64,000 nucleotides of DNA from Mycobacterium triplex (GCF_000689255.1 NZ_HG964446.1:62001-126000), one strand, 5' to 3'. Shown: positions 10,291 through 23,958, counted from the first letter of the stretch. Numbers and translations: made by a program. The notes: a model not told the origin generated them from the letters alone.

Positions 10291-10445
10291 CTGGCCATCT
10301 CCTCGCTAACTGGGCTGAATCCGAGGGCAATGCGACGTGTACCCATCCAGTGTGAACCCGAATCGGTGCCAAGCACTTTCAACGCGTGAAACGGCCCGGC
10401 ACCCGCGGCGGGGCGCCGGACCGTTTGCAGTCCTGACGTTGGGTG

Positions 10446-10817
10446 CTAGGGACGCGCGGGAGCACTGGTCGCGGGAGACGGCGCGGCCGGAGCGCTCGGA
10501 CCGTATCCGGGCGGCGGACCGTACTGGTAGGGCGGCGGCGTTCCGGGCCCGTACTGCCAAGGTCCGGGGCCGCCGGGGCCACCCGGACCACCGGGCTTCC
10601 ACATCTGGCCGTGGTGATGGCGGCAGTGGTGGTGGTGGTGATATCCGAAGATCATCGCGCCGGAGAAGAAGACGACCGACAGGATGAAGACGATCCCGGC
10701 AACGATCACCACCCACGCCGCTGCCGTGTAAACCTTGGGCGGCTTAACCAGGTGGGGTGGCGGCGGAGTCGTGTCGACGTGCGTCGGCTGTATTGCGCGT
10801 TCCGGTGTTTCACTCAT
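10446..10817 (-). CDS. small His- and Gly-Pro-rich membrane protein (Rv3705A/Rv3706c family)
   Basis: A 123-residue protein with one transmembrane helix (VYTAAAWVVIVAGIVFILSV, about residues 29-48). A short Pro-rich N-terminal tail precedes the helix. After it come a His cluster (YHHHHHCRHHHG) and a Gly-Pro-rich tail with GGPGGPGGPG and tyrosine-containing PPY-type repeats. A His cluster of this type could bind transition metals; this is inference. ATG 10817 is chosen over the longer frame because MSETPE resembles the MSETSE start of its neighbour at 11413. The two are tandem paralogues and match the proline-rich pair of M. tuberculosis by position. Confidence 0.8.
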   Translation of the reverse strand: MSETPERAIQPTHVDTTPPPPHLVKPPKVYTAAAWVVIVAGIVFILSVVFFSGAMIFGYHHHHHCRHHHGQMWKPGGPGGPGGPGPWQYGPGTPPPYQYGPPPGYGPSAPAAPSPATSAPARP

Positions 10818-11029
10818 GCCTTGCATACTGCCCCTGAATGCAACTGCTGCAACAGATTTCGGCGACAAAGTTGCTGTGAATTCATCCGACCGCGATCCAG
10901 GTGCTCCTATCGCGGAAACCACTGGTAGCCCGGCGCTCTGGTGAGCGCCGGGCTACTGCGTGTGAAATTAGTGGCCCCCCGGAGTCCTCCTATTACCCCG
11001 TGAGCATCTGAACGGTTGAGGTCTCTCGA

Positions 11030-11413
11030 CTACGGTGTGCGAGACGGAGCGACCGACGACGGAACCTGGCTGGGCCCCGGGGCGCCGGGGGTCACGGCCG
11101 CGGGTCCACCCGGCTGCTGGTTCGCGCCGGGCCAACCCGGACCGCCCGGGCCACCCGGACCGCCGAACCGGTGGGGGTGCACCATCGCGTGGTGCTTGTG
11201 GTGGTGGCCGTGGTGACCGTGGTGCCCGGTCGACCTACCGAGCATGAAGCCGGTGAAGAAGATGACCGCGATGATGAACACGGTCCCGGCGGCGATGGCG
11301 ACATAGGCCGCCGCTTGGAAGACCCTGGGGGTCCGGTAGGCCACCGGCTCTGCGGGCGCCGGTGCGGTAGCGGTCGAGGACCGCACAGTTGGGGTTTCAG
11401 ATGTTTCACTCAT
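11030..11413 (-). CDS. small His- and Gly-Pro-rich membrane protein, paralogue
   Basis: A 127-residue paralogue of the neighbouring gene with the same plan: polar N-terminal tail starting MSETSE, a transmembrane helix (AAAYVAIAAGTVFIIAVIFF, about residues 34-53), a His cluster (HHGHHGHHHKHHAMVHPH) and a GGPGGPGGPGWPG tail. The collagen-like Gly-Pro runs suggest an extended, disordered or cell-wall-spanning segment. The function is unknown. The start is ATG 11413; no long frame continues upstream. Confidence 0.82.
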   Translation of the reverse strand: MSETSETPTVRSSTATAPAPAEPVAYRTPRVFQAAAYVAIAAGTVFIIAVIFFTGFMLGRSTGHHGHHGHHHKHHAMVHPHRFGGPGGPGGPGWPGANQQPGGPAAVTPGAPGPSQVPSSVAPSRTP

Positions 11414-11828
11414 GAGACAAATGATGCGGGGGTAAACACAAGTTATGGCTATGCGCTACTTATGTAGCAGCTGTGAGCGCAAAACCCCTGGTCGTCAGGC
11501 GGAACTGCGTCAGTTAAATACTTGCCGGCTACTGCCAATCATCGCCGCTAATACGCCCCCGCGCGATAGCTGAGTAAATCGCGGCGCCTCGGGCGAGAAG
11601 GTCGAGCCAGTCGACATTCGCGGCCATGTCGGTGCGTCGGGACGCACAAACGCGCGTGACCTAATGGCTGCTCGTTCCTGAAAACTTCAGCAGCAGTGCC
11701 ACTTTCGGCCACACCACTCATTTAGCTGAGATTAAGTGAACTGTCATCAAAAGTTTATCGAGACCTTTTTCAACACGAGTTAATGTGCCGAGCAAATCGC
11801 CGCGCTTAACTCAAGAAAAGGGTTGGAC
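11414..11828. other. 415-bp divergent intergenic region
   Basis: The region separates the minus-strand His/Pro-rich gene from the first PPE gene. It holds no convincing gene. Its right end carries the promoter-like segment repeated before each PPE gene, with TAATGT at 11781-11786 and the shared block GAGCAAATCGCCGCG just after. It is AT-richer than its surroundings. Confidence 0.6.
11781..11786 (+). promoter_or_regulatory. candidate -10 of PPE copy 1
   Basis: TAATGT lies 48 bases before ATG 11829 and is followed by GAGCAAATCGCCGCG. The same arrangement recurs before the other two PPE copies (TAATGC, TAGTGT) at 47-48 bases, so the promoter was copied with the gene. Confidence 0.45.
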
Positions 11829-13097
11829 ATGGACTTTGGTTTGCTGCCGCCGGAAGTCAACTCGGGATTGATGTACACCGGGCCGGGGTCGGGGCCGATG
11901 CTGGCGGCCGCGGCAAGCTGGGACGCGGTGGCCGCCGAGCTGGAGGCCGCCGCGGCCGGCTGCTCCTCGGAGATCGCGGGGTTGACCGGCCGGTGGTTGG
12001 GCCCGTCCTCGATGCGGATGGCGGGCTCGGGCACCCGCCAGGCGATGTGGCTGCAAACAAGTGCCGCCCAGGCCGCACGGACCGCCGCGCAGGCCTATTC
12101 GGCCGCGGCCGCCTTCGAGACGGCCTACGCGATGACCGTGCCCCCGCCGGTGATCGCCGCCAACCGCGCGCAGCTAATGGTGCTGATCGCCACCAACTTC
12201 CTGGGGCAGAACACCCCGGCGATCGCGGCCACCGAAGCCCAGTACATGGAAATGTGGGTCCAAGACGCCACCGCCATGTACGGCTACGCCGCCGCCGCCG
12301 AAACCGCCAGCACACTGGAACCCTTCGACGAACCCCAACAGAGCACCAACCCCAACGGCCAAACAGACCAAGCCACCGCCGTCGCCCGAGCCGCCGGCGA
12401 CACCACCACCGCCCGCACCCAATCCGCAATACAGATGGCCACATCCGACGCCGCCCAGCAGCTGGTCAACGCCACCCCGATTGGGCCCGCCGGCACCTAC
12501 GGCCCGGGCACTTATGTCGCGCCCAGCGGGGGCACCGTGATCATCGGCGAGGGCAGCAGTGTGACTCTCCGCGCCTTGTCAAGATTTGACGTCATGTTTG
12601 GCGGCGTCGTTACCATCGAGTCCGGTAGCAGCCTCACCGTCAACAGCGGTGTCCCCTTCTCTGTAGGCAATGGCTGCGTCGCGACTATCGAGGCCGGCAG
12701 CATCGTGACCATGCAGGGCGGGTCGTCCCTAACGCTCAACGGTCTTGCCGGTCCCTCGAGCATGACCATCTCAAACAGCATCGTCACCCTTGGCTCGAGC
12801 GCGTTCTGGAGTACGGATGCCGGGACCATCGATGTCATTAGCGGTGTGCTCTCCACAACCGGCGCGAACACAGTTATCTCCGGGACATACACAATCGCCC
12901 CGGCCGTCACCCCCGTTGCTCCCGCGGCTAGCGCGTCCGGTTTGGGGGCGGCATCCGCGGCAACCGGCGTGGGCAGTTCCCCGGGCCTGGCGGGAGCCGC
13001 GGGAATTCAACCGCAATTCGACGTCGGTGCGCTGATGCAGTGGAGTCAAGGCATCAACGGTGCCGACCTCGCCGCCGGGCTGGCCGAGGTTGGCTGA
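11829..13097 (+). CDS. PPE family protein, tandem copy 1
   Basis: A 422-residue PPE protein, normally exported by an ESX type VII system to the cell envelope or outside. The PPE domain (residues 1 to about 160) starts [18 protein letters not shown], holds the WLGPSS turn and ends with [20 protein letters not shown] Thr/Gln-rich linker follows. The C-terminal half is beta-rich with repeated SGSSLTV/GGSSLTL-like units, suggesting a beta-solenoid or stacked-strand domain. The last 50 residues ([19 protein letters not shown] and on) are nearly identical in copy 2. No SVP or MPTR motif is seen. ATG 11829 follows a GAAAAGGG ribosome binding site; a TTG two codons earlier is less likely. No PE partner is adjacent. 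Confidence 0.93.
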   Translation: MDFGLLPPEVNSGLMYTGPGSGPMLAAAASWDAVAAELEAAAAGCSSEIAGLTGRWLGPSSMRMAGSGTRQAMWLQTSAAQAARTAAQAYSAAAAFETAYAMTVPPPVIAANRAQLMVLIATNFLGQNTPAIAATEAQYMEMWVQDATAMYGYAAAAETASTLEPFDEPQQSTNPNGQTDQATAVARAAGDTTTARTQSAIQMATSDAAQQLVNATPIGPAGTYGPGTYVAPSGGTVIIGEGSSVTLRALSRFDVMFGGVVTIESGSSLTVNSGVPFSVGNGCVATIEAGSIVTMQGGSSLTLNGLAGPSSMTISNSIVTLGSSAFWSTDAGTIDVISGVLSTTGANTVISGTYTIAPAVTPVAPAASASGLGAASAATGVGSSPGLAGAAGIQPQFDVGALMQWSQGINGADLAAGLAEVG

Positions 13098-13123
13098 GAC
13101 GCTAGACCGGCCTGAAGGGGTGG

Positions 13124-13190
13124 AATCGCCGCGCCTGACTCGAGAAAATGGTGTAAGACAAGGACTTTGCCTTGCGGTCACCGAAAGGCA
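13124..13190 (+). pseudogene. decayed PPE 5' end, remnant 1
   Basis: The stretch AATCGCCGCGC...CTCGAGAAAA, then AAGGACTTTGCCTTGC and CACCGAAAG, lines up with the leader and first codons of the intact PPE genes (AATCGCCGCGC...CTCGAGAAAA, then ATGGACTTCGCCTTGC and GCCGGAAG). The start codon has become AAG and similarity fades after about ten codons. It looks like the leftover 5' end of a lost PPE copy. Confidence 0.6.
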
Positions 13191-13364
13191 AGGACCTGGT
13201 GGCTGCTCGAGACGGACCTCGGAGACGGAGACAATGTTCCCGCAATCACGAGCGGTGTGATCTGGAAGACGCAGCACCAGAAACGCTTTCGGGTCCACCG
13301 CGGTTTCGGGGGAGCTTGAACGTCCAGTCATTGAGCGTTTACCCTGACCTTATTAGGCACAAGT

Positions 13365-13370
13365 TAATGC
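13365..13370 (+). promoter_or_regulatory. candidate -10 of PPE copy 2
   Basis: TAATGC at 48 bases before ATG 13413, followed by the GAGCAAATCGCCGCG block shared by all three copies. The last base departs from the usual TANNNT form. Confidence 0.4.
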
Positions 13371-13412
13371 GCCGAGCAAATCGCCGCGCTTAGCTCGAGA
13401 AAAGAGGTGGGC

Positions 13413-14681
13413 ATGGACTTCGCCTTGCTGCCGCCGGAAGTCAACTCGGGATTGATGTACACCGGGCCGGGATCGGGGCCGATGCTGGCGGCCGCGGCCA
13501 GCTGGGACGCGGTGGCCGCCCAACTGGAGGCCGCCGCGGCCGGCTGCTCCTCGGAGATCGCGGGGTTGACCGGCCGATGGTTGGGCCCGTCCTCAATCCG
13601 GATGGCGGCCTCGGGCACCCGCCAGGCGATGTGGCTGCAAACAAGTGCCGCCCACGCCGCACGGACCGCCGCGCAAGCCTATTCGGCCGCGGCCGCCTTC
13701 GAGACGGCCTACGCGATGACCGTGCCCCCGCCGGTGATCGCCGCCAACCGGGCACAGCTGATGGTGCTGATCGCCACCAACTTCTTCGGGCAGAACGCCC
13801 CGGCGATCGCGGCCACCGAAGCCCAGTACCTGGAAATGTGGGTCCAAGACGCCACCGCCATGTACGGCTACGCCGCCGCCGCCGAAACCGCCAGCACCCT
13901 CGAACCCTTCGACGAACCCCCACAGACCACCAACCCCGACGGCCAAACAGACCAAGCCACCGCCGTCGCCCGCTCGGCCGCCGACGCCACCAGCGCCCGC
14001 ACCCAATCCGCGGTCCAGCTCGCCTCGAACAACGCCACCCAGCTCGCCTCGACCAATCTCCTGCCGGGCGACACCGTCACGGTGCCGGCCGGGACCAACG
14101 TCACCGTCGGACCCGGCTCAGTGGCCTGGGTCAACAGCGGAAGCATCGAAGTACCCCAGTCTTCCGGCGCGATGGTGGGGACATATTCGTCCATCGTCGT
14201 CCATGCCGGCAGCAGCTTTACTCTCGACCAATTCAGTAGTGGTAATGCGTATGCGGGCTCCGTCGTCTACCTACCCGGCCAGACCATTACGGCTGGCGCC
14301 AACCCGATCGAACTCACGCCGGCCGCCGGGGAATTCATCCAGGGCAGCATCGCTAGCGGCTCGGTTTCCGCCACGGGCGACCCGGCAGTGGGGTTTGGTT
14401 GGGTCAGCACCCTTGCCAACGCCGTCACCGCTACCGTCGGCCCCGGCGAGGCCTCCATCACCAATGCGGCCGGCACCGTTACTATCGTTACCCCGGTCAC
14501 GCCCATCGCAACGTCCTCTGGAGGTTTGGGGGCGGCATCCGCGGCAACCGGCGTGGGCAGTTCCCCGGGCCTGGCGGGAACCGCGGGCATTCAACCGCAA
14601 TTCGACGTCGGCGCGCTCATGGAGTGGAGTCAGGGCATCAACGGTGCCGACCTGGCCGCCGGGCTGGCCGAGGTTGGCTGA
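13413..14681 (+). CDS. PPE family protein, tandem copy 2
   Basis: A 422-residue PPE protein. Residues 1 to about 195 are nearly the same as in copy 1, including [18 protein letters not shown] and [19 protein letters not shown]. The middle, about residues 215-370, is a different beta-rich sequence ([15 protein letters not shown] and on), with closer kin in copy 3 at its start. The C-terminus again reads [19 protein letters not shown] ... [15 protein letters not shown]. This pattern of constant ends and changed core suggests recombination between copies. The start is ATG 13413 behind AGAGG; a GTG two codons upstream is less likely. Confidence 0.93.
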   Translation: MDFALLPPEVNSGLMYTGPGSGPMLAAAASWDAVAAQLEAAAAGCSSEIAGLTGRWLGPSSIRMAASGTRQAMWLQTSAAHAARTAAQAYSAAAAFETAYAMTVPPPVIAANRAQLMVLIATNFFGQNAPAIAATEAQYLEMWVQDATAMYGYAAAAETASTLEPFDEPPQTTNPDGQTDQATAVARSAADATSARTQSAVQLASNNATQLASTNLLPGDTVTVPAGTNVTVGPGSVAWVNSGSIEVPQSSGAMVGTYSSIVVHAGSSFTLDQFSSGNAYAGSVVYLPGQTITAGANPIELTPAAGEFIQGSIASGSVSATGDPAVGFGWVSTLANAVTATVGPGEASITNAAGTVTIVTPVTPIATSSGGLGAASAATGVGSSPGLAGTAGIQPQFDVGALMEWSQGINGADLAAGLAEVG

Positions 14682-14706
14682 GACGCTAGTCCGCCTGAAC
14701 GGGTGG

Positions 14707-14772
14707 AATCGCCGCGCCTGACTCGAGAAATGGTGTAAGACAAGGACTTTGCCTTGCGGTCACCGGAAGGTG
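14707..14772 (+). pseudogene. decayed PPE 5' end, remnant 2
   Basis: Nearly the same sequence as remnant 1, at the same distance behind the PPE copy 2 stop. AAGGACTTTGCCTTGC replaces ATGGACTTCGCCTTGC, and CACCGGAAG keeps the PPE-type CCGGAAG. Its presence after both copies 1 and 2 means the remnant existed before that duplication. Confidence 0.58.
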
Positions 14773-14893
14773 AGGACCTAGTGGCCGCTCGCGAAAAGCC
14801 CAGCGCTAGAGATGTTTTCGGGTACACCGCGGTTTCGGGGGAGCTTAAGCATGCGGTCATCGGTTGTTTACGCGCGCTCTATTCGACACGCGT

Positions 14894-14899
14894 TAGTGT
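14894..14899 (+). promoter_or_regulatory. candidate -10 of PPE copy 3
   Basis: TAGTGT lies 47 bases before ATG 14941 and is followed by GAGCAAATCGCCGCG, as in the other two copies. Confidence 0.42.
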
Positions 14900-14940
14900 G
14901 CTGAGCAAATCGCCGCGGTTAGCTCGAACAAAGGGTCAAC

Positions 14941-16203
14941 ATGGACTTCGCCTTGCTGCCGCCGGAAGTCAACTCGGGGTTGATGTACACCGGGCCGGGG
15001 TCGGGGCCGATGCTGGCGGCCGCGGCCAGCTGGGACGCGGTGGCCGCCCAACTGGAGGCCGCCGCGGTCGGCTGCTCCGCGGAGATCTCGGGGTTGACCG
15101 GCCGATGGTTGGGCCCGTCCTCAATCCGGATGGCGGCTTCGGGCACCCGCCAGGCGATGTGGCTGCAAACAAGTGCCGCCCAGGCAGCACGGACCGCCGC
15201 GCAAGCCTATTCGGCCGCGGCCGCCTTCGAGGGGGCCTACGCGATGACCGTGCCCCCGCCGGTGATCGCCGCCAACCGCGCGCAGCTGATGGTGCTGATC
15301 GCCACCAACTTCTTCGGCCAGAACACCCCGGCCATCGCGGCCACCGAAGCCCAGTACCTGGAAATGTGGGTCCAAGACGCCACCGCCATGTACGGCTACG
15401 CCGCCGACTCCGAGGCCGCCAGCGCGCTGACCTCTTTCGACGAGCCGTCCCAAACCACCAACCCGAACGGACAAACAGACCAAGCCACCGCCGTCGCCCG
15501 CTCGGCCAGCGACGCCACCAGCGCCCGCACCCAATCCGCGGTCCAGCTCGCCTCGAACAACGCCACCCAGCTCGCCTCAACCAATCTCCCGCCGGGCGAC
15601 ACCGGCACCGCCCCGCCCGGCAGCACGGTCACCGTCCCGCCGAACACTGGGGTGTATATCGACAGCGGCACCGTTACCGTCGCCGATCCCGGCACTCAGG
15701 TCGGATACTTCGCGGGAGGCCCCATCACCATCAATGTCGGCGGCACGGTCGCGACACTTTTTGATGCCCAGTGGGGTAGCACGTTCATCAACGCGAACAC
15801 CCTCGTTACCGCCGACGCGACCACCGGCCCCATCACGCTGGTCCCGGTCGCTGATGGCCAACAGGTGGTGGTCGGGTTAGTCAGCGGCTCCGCCTCCATC
15901 ACCGGGACGGGCCCCGGAAACGCCGCCGTCGTAAACGCCTCGTCGGGCGCCATCACGTTCACCGTTGGCTCGATCCCCGTCGAGATTGTTAACGCCGGTC
16001 CCGGAACCGTCGTCATCAACGCCGTCACGCCCATCGCACCTGCCTCGGCTGGCGGGCTGGGGTCCGTGGTCGCGGGAAGCGGGGCGAGCGCCTCACCCGG
16101 CCTGGCCGGAACCGCGGGAATCCAACCGCAGTTCGACGTCGGCGCGCTCATGCAGTGGACCTCCACTGCCGACCTCGCCGCCGGTCTGGCCGAAGTGGGT
16201 TGA
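14941..16203 (+). CDS. PPE family protein, tandem copy 3
   Basis: A 420-residue PPE protein, the last of the tandem. The PPE domain matches copies 1 and 2 with scattered changes. The linker and first part of the variable region ([13 protein letters not shown], then [15 protein letters not shown]) resemble copy 2. The core then differs, again as short Thr/Val/Gly-rich beta strands. The tail keeps [22 protein letters not shown] but is shortened just before [13 protein letters not shown] 14941 follows an AAAGGG ribosome binding site. All three are likely ESX substrates and surface or secreted antigens; this is inference from the family. Confidence 0.93.
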   Translation: MDFALLPPEVNSGLMYTGPGSGPMLAAAASWDAVAAQLEAAAVGCSAEISGLTGRWLGPSSIRMAASGTRQAMWLQTSAAQAARTAAQAYSAAAAFEGAYAMTVPPPVIAANRAQLMVLIATNFFGQNTPAIAATEAQYLEMWVQDATAMYGYAADSEAASALTSFDEPSQTTNPNGQTDQATAVARSASDATSARTQSAVQLASNNATQLASTNLPPGDTGTAPPGSTVTVPPNTGVYIDSGTVTVADPGTQVGYFAGGPITINVGGTVATLFDAQWGSTFINANTLVTADATTGPITLVPVADGQQVVVGLVSGSASITGTGPGNAAVVNASSGAITFTVGSIPVEIVNAGPGTVVINAVTPIAPASAGGLGSVVAGSGASASPGLAGTAGIQPQFDVGALMQWTSTADLAAGLAEVG

Positions 16204-16235
16204 GTAGCAACTGCGCGGCCCTCCGTGCCGGTGAG

Positions 16236-16766
16236 CTAGAAGGCTTCGCTGCCCGACGGCTTCAGTACGAATCCGTGCTGACCGCTTGTGGTGTCCAGGC
16301 ACGCGACGAGTCGGTCGGCTCCCACTGCGCAGGTCGCGTTTCGAAAACTCACCTTCTGCCCGGAGTTCAAAAGGGCTCCGCGCGTGAATGGGGTACCACA
16401 TTTGTCCGCCGTCCGGGTGATTGCGTACGCCGGCCCCGAACCGGCCGCCGCCGCCGTACCGACCACGCAGGGATCTCCGTCGGGCATGTCGCCATGGCAA
16501 CTGATTCCTTGCCCGGACCACGCGGGGATCGGCTCGCCGGCCTCGAACAAGCACTGAATGTTGTACGGCGTGGAGAAGTAGGCAAAGCGGGGACCTCGAC
16601 CGGGCTCGGCAAGATAGGCGTCGACGGGCACGAGGGCGAATCCGCCCAGATCCGGGAACCCCGGCGGCTGCGCGGCGGCCTGCTGCGGTGCCGCCGTGCA
16701 CGACATGGACACCATGACGGACATGGCGGCCAATGACCGCGACGCCAAACTGATGACAGCACGCAT
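16236..16766 (-). CDS. secreted Cys-rich protein, unrecognised
   Basis: A 176-residue protein with an N-terminal signal sequence (MRAVISLASRSLAAMSVMVS and a short Ala-rich end). A cysteine at residue 23 (SMSCTAA) lies where a lipobox would be, but the preceding residues are not a good lipobox. The mature part has six further cysteines (IQCLF, ISCHG, DPCVV, DKCGT, ATCAV, VACLD), enough for three disulfides. ATG 16766 is preceded by GAGGAGG, a strong ribosome binding site. It is not in the M. tuberculosis order here and I do not recognise the family. It sits head-to-tail behind the 16784-18280 gene, with 17 bases between, so they may be co-transcribed. Confidence 0.75.
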   Translation of the reverse strand: MRAVISLASRSLAAMSVMVSMSCTAAPQQAAAQPPGFPDLGGFALVPVDAYLAEPGRGPRFAYFSTPYNIQCLFEAGEPIPAWSGQGISCHGDMPDGDPCVVGTAAAAGSGPAYAITRTADKCGTPFTRGALLNSGQKVSFRNATCAVGADRLVACLDTTSGQHGFVLKPSGSEAF

Positions 16767-16783
16767 GCGAATCCTCCTCGAAC

Positions 16784-18280
16784 TCAGGGCGTAACGGTGA
16801 ACGTCGTGGTGTAGGTGTGCGGGTCGTAGTGGCCGTCGCCATAGGTGCTCACCCGCATCGAGACCACCTCCTTGCCGTTGATTTCTTGTATGCCGGTGAT
16901 GGTTGGCCCGTACACCTGCGGCAATGCTTGCGGCGTCACCAGCGCAGTCGGTGCGGCGGTCAGCAGACCCTCTGGGGTGCTGGCGGTCACGGCATGAATG
17001 GGCAACGTTTGATGGGTGGACGTCTCGCCCGCGCCGACGACCAGGAATCCGCCTTTGGGCAGCGCGACGATCTGACTCTCGCGGTTTCCGTTCATCGCAC
17101 CCGAGAACGTTCCCTGCTGCTGCAACGTGTTGCCCCACGCGGAATTCTGGCCGACCGGCGCGGATTGCCACAGCGCCCGCTGCCCGCTCTGCGTGTTCCC
17201 GAGGATCACCATCCGCCCCGACTGCGGGTCGAACGCCCCGCTGGCCTGCGAAATCCCGTGCAGGGTAAAGAGTGCGGTCTCGGGATGCTGCAAATCCACG
17301 ACGACCGTGTCCGGTGACGTGTAGCTGGTATTCGGGCTGCCGTCTGGGTTGTGGTACGGCACGACGGCGTAAAACGCATACTGCTCGCCGTTCGGCCCGA
17401 CCGCGGTGCCGGTGGGCAACGGGCGGGAGTCCGGCGGGACCGGCAGAGGATTCTGCCCGTCGTACACACCGGGAACGTGGATGTGCGGATACCCGTCCTT
17501 GCCGTCACCGCCGAGCGCTATGTCGGTTCCCGGGATCGACGCATCCAAGTCGTCCTGTTTACCGGTGTTTTGGCCCTCGATTTTGGGCGGCGTGGCCGGT
17601 CCGTCGATGCTGGGCCCGACGTGCTGCGCAGGGGGCGCCTGGGGAAACTCATGGGCGTCGGCACCCCACACCCGGGCCGGGTCGTAGCCGTCCTTGGCCA
17701 AATCCGACTTAGCGTCATCCAGCACATGCGCATAGCCGTCACGGGTTGCCCGCAGTTGGCCGAGTGCGGCTTTGGTGTCGTCAATGGCGTCGTCTTCGCA
17801 GCTGGTGATGAAGGCGTTGAGAGCATCCCGGTCCGCCGCGCTGAGGTGGCTGTCTCTTTCCATCTCGATGGCCTCGCCGATCAGGTTGTCGAGCCGCTGC
17901 AACTGGCCTTCGAGGGCGGTGATCTGACCGTGCGCGGCGCGCTGCGCCTCGGCCAGGGTGGCGGCGATTTTCTCCAAATCCACGCCGATCTTAGGTATTT
18001 GCAACGACTGCGCGCCGAGTGACTTGACTACCCGCCGCACCTCCGCGGAATCGTTGATCGGGTGCTCACCATTCTCCCGATTCCAGGCCGCCGCAAAGCG
18101 ACCACGAGCCTCCTCAAAAGCCTTGCTGGACTGGGCCGTACACACACCCGCGGCGTGAAACGCCTCGGCCAAATCCGAGATCTGGGCGGGTCGACCAGCC
18201 TGCAGGCTCCGGTCGATCGCCCACGGGTCGCCGCCGGCTTCGGCGATCAGCGCCGGAATGCTTATGTAGCGCAGCTGCAT
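16784..18280 (-). CDS. conserved mycobacterial-type protein with helical N-terminus and beta-rich C-terminus
   Basis: A 498-residue protein without a signal peptide. Residues 1 to about 200 are Ala/Glu-rich helices, including a heptad-like stretch LEKIAATLAEAQRAAHGQ ... LEGQLQRLDNLIGEAIE that could form a coiled coil. A Pro/Gln-rich linker follows (about 215-290). The C-terminal 200 residues are beta-rich with propeller-like repeats (FDPQSGRMVILGN, ESQIVALPKGGFLVVG). The opening MQLRYISIPALIAEAGGDPW and the helical plan recall N-terminal domains of ESX-linked mycobacterial proteins, but that is impression only. I do not recognise a function. The start is ATG 18280, with only a weak ribosome binding site. 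Confidence 0.72.
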   Translation of the reverse strand: MQLRYISIPALIAEAGGDPWAIDRSLQAGRPAQISDLAEAFHAAGVCTAQSSKAFEEARGRFAAAWNRENGEHPINDSAEVRRVVKSLGAQSLQIPKIGVDLEKIAATLAEAQRAAHGQITALEGQLQRLDNLIGEAIEMERDSHLSAADRDALNAFITSCEDDAIDDTKAALGQLRATRDGYAHVLDDAKSDLAKDGYDPARVWGADAHEFPQAPPAQHVGPSIDGPATPPKIEGQNTGKQDDLDASIPGTDIALGGDGKDGYPHIHVPGVYDGQNPLPVPPDSRPLPTGTAVGPNGEQYAFYAVVPYHNPDGSPNTSYTSPDTVVVDLQHPETALFTLHGISQASGAFDPQSGRMVILGNTQSGQRALWQSAPVGQNSAWGNTLQQQGTFSGAMNGNRESQIVALPKGGFLVVGAGETSTHQTLPIHAVTASTPEGLLTAAPTALVTPQALPQVYGPTITGIQEINGKEVVSMRVSTYGDGHYDPHTYTTTFTVTP

Positions 18281-18384
18281 GGAATCGTCGGGCTCACTCG
18301 CCGCACATATACCAACGTCGCCACCCCCCTTGAGCTGGCAACTACATTACCGCCGCTGATCGCGCCGAGACGGCGGTTTGGTGG

Positions 18385-19515
18385 CTACTCCGGCTTGAAC
18401 GGGTTGACCGCGAACTGAATTACCCGATACGGCGCGGACACCCGGGCGCGAGTGTCCCACTGGCTGACGAAGATTCGCAGTTCATCGAGGGTGGAGCCGG
18501 GCGAAATGTAACCGCCGTACGGCTGTGCGAGCCGGTTGTCATAGGGCGACGGCAGGCTTTCGGCCGGCTCGGGCCACTCGTCGTGCTGCACCACCGTGGT
18601 CACCGGCGCCTCGCCCAGCGACGTCGGGTCGTTGGCCACCCGGACCTCCATGTTGCCGGTGCTGGCGTTGAAGTAGGACAGCACCGCCTTGCCGTCGATC
18701 TGACGGACGCACATCTCCCCCACCTGGTCGGGCCACAACGGGGTCGGGGTCTTGTTCCAGCCGCCGGCGGGGCCGGCCGCCCAGCCCTGCCACCGCGACC
18801 GATCGGTAAAGTTCTGCGGCGCAACACGATACAGCACCACCGGCTGGCTGCGGGTGAAACTGTTCGCCACGATGTACACCCACCCGCTCGGCGAATCCGG
18901 CGCGGGGATGGGGTCGTAGTAGCCGCTGATCTGCGTCTGCGAGCCGTCCTGGTACGACGCGGCCCGCCGGGAGCCCGGAACCGTCCGCCAGCCCGCGTGC
19001 GCCGGTTCGGCCGCGACCAGCCGCGAGCTCTGTGGCTCCAGGTCTTTCGTCGTGGTCACCATCAGGTAGTTGCGCCGGTTGATCTGCACCACGCCGGCCG
19101 GAAGCTGCGAGTCCCCCGACGGCGTGGGATCGGCCAGCAGCGGCTTGGTGATCCCGGTGACGCCGGTGTAACGCACCCCGGCGGGGTCGTCGACCGACGC
19201 GGCGTCGACGTGCAACGCGATCGGCGAGTACCAGCCGCCGAAACCCACGCCTTGCCCGGCGAAGCTGTCGCCGCAAACCTGCAGCAATTCGGTTGGAAAC
19301 TCCAGAAATTCGCAAAGATCGGTTGCGCCGATGCCGTAGTCCTTGGTGGGAGTCCCGGTTCCAGCCGTCGGGCCGAGTCGCAGCACCTGGCCCGGTGCCA
19401 GCGGCCCCACAATGGGCCCGGGGGCGGGCGCCGGAGGGTCGGCGCGCGCAGACGGGATGTATTGTGGCACAAATAAAGACAAGCAGATGGGCAGCACAAA
19501 CCGGGCGCTACTCAC
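18385..19515 (-). CDS. secreted DUF4185-type protein (Rv3707c homologue)
   Basis: A 376-residue protein with a likely signal peptide (SSARFVLPICLSLFVPQY then SARA) and a mature chain rich in Trp, Tyr and Gly. Blocks such as GDSFAGQGVGFGGWYSP, WVYIVANSFTRSQPVVLYR and YNRR/NYLMVTT suggest a five-bladed propeller-like glycan-acting or glycan-binding fold, as predicted for DUF4185 proteins. The GTG at 19515 is chosen because it lies seven bases behind the asd stop and leaves a normal signal peptide; the frame is open 16 codons further but those overlap asd. No enzymatic activity is known to me. Confidence 0.8.
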   Translation of the reverse strand: MSSARFVLPICLSLFVPQYIPSARADPPAPAPGPIVGPLAPGQVLRLGPTAGTGTPTKDYGIGATDLCEFLEFPTELLQVCGDSFAGQGVGFGGWYSPIALHVDAASVDDPAGVRYTGVTGITKPLLADPTPSGDSQLPAGVVQINRRNYLMVTTTKDLEPQSSRLVAAEPAHAGWRTVPGSRRAASYQDGSQTQISGYYDPIPAPDSPSGWVYIVANSFTRSQPVVLYRVAPQNFTDRSRWQGWAAGPAGGWNKTPTPLWPDQVGEMCVRQIDGKAVLSYFNASTGNMEVRVANDPTSLGEAPVTTVVQHDEWPEPAESLPSPYDNRLAQPYGGYISPGSTLDELRIFVSQWDTRARVSAPYRVIQFAVNPFKPE

Positions 19516-19522
19516 CCGCGGA

Positions 19523-21847
<2,325 letters not shown>

Positions 21848-22001
21848 TGTTTCTCTGCCTGCCCTTCCACACCACAGACGTGGTTCAAGTTCACAACAGG
21901 ATACGTGGCGGCGCATCTTGTTTTTTGACCCGCTGGCGGGTACCACAGCCTGCGGTTTTGGTCCCGATTCGGCGCAGTTTTCGCCCAGGCGCCGATCGCG
22001 G

Positions 22002-23957
<1,956 letters not shown>

Positions 23958-23958
23958 T

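Larger units (their letters stand above)
13098..13412 (+). other. 315-bp spacer between PPE copies 1 and 2
   Basis: The spacer holds no intact gene. Its first part contains the decayed PPE start described separately (13124-13190). Its last part repeats the PPE promoter (TAATGC at 13365-13370) and the ribosome binding site region. The first 115 bases are nearly repeated after copy 2 (14682-14794), showing that the duplicated unit included flanking DNA. Confidence 0.6.

Noticed and set aside
13168..13193. Conserved hairpin CCTTGC/GCAAGG between PPE copies as a regulatory element
   Set aside because: The same bases are better explained as the remains of PPE codons (GGACTTTGCCTTGC), and the pairing is not kept in the second copy.
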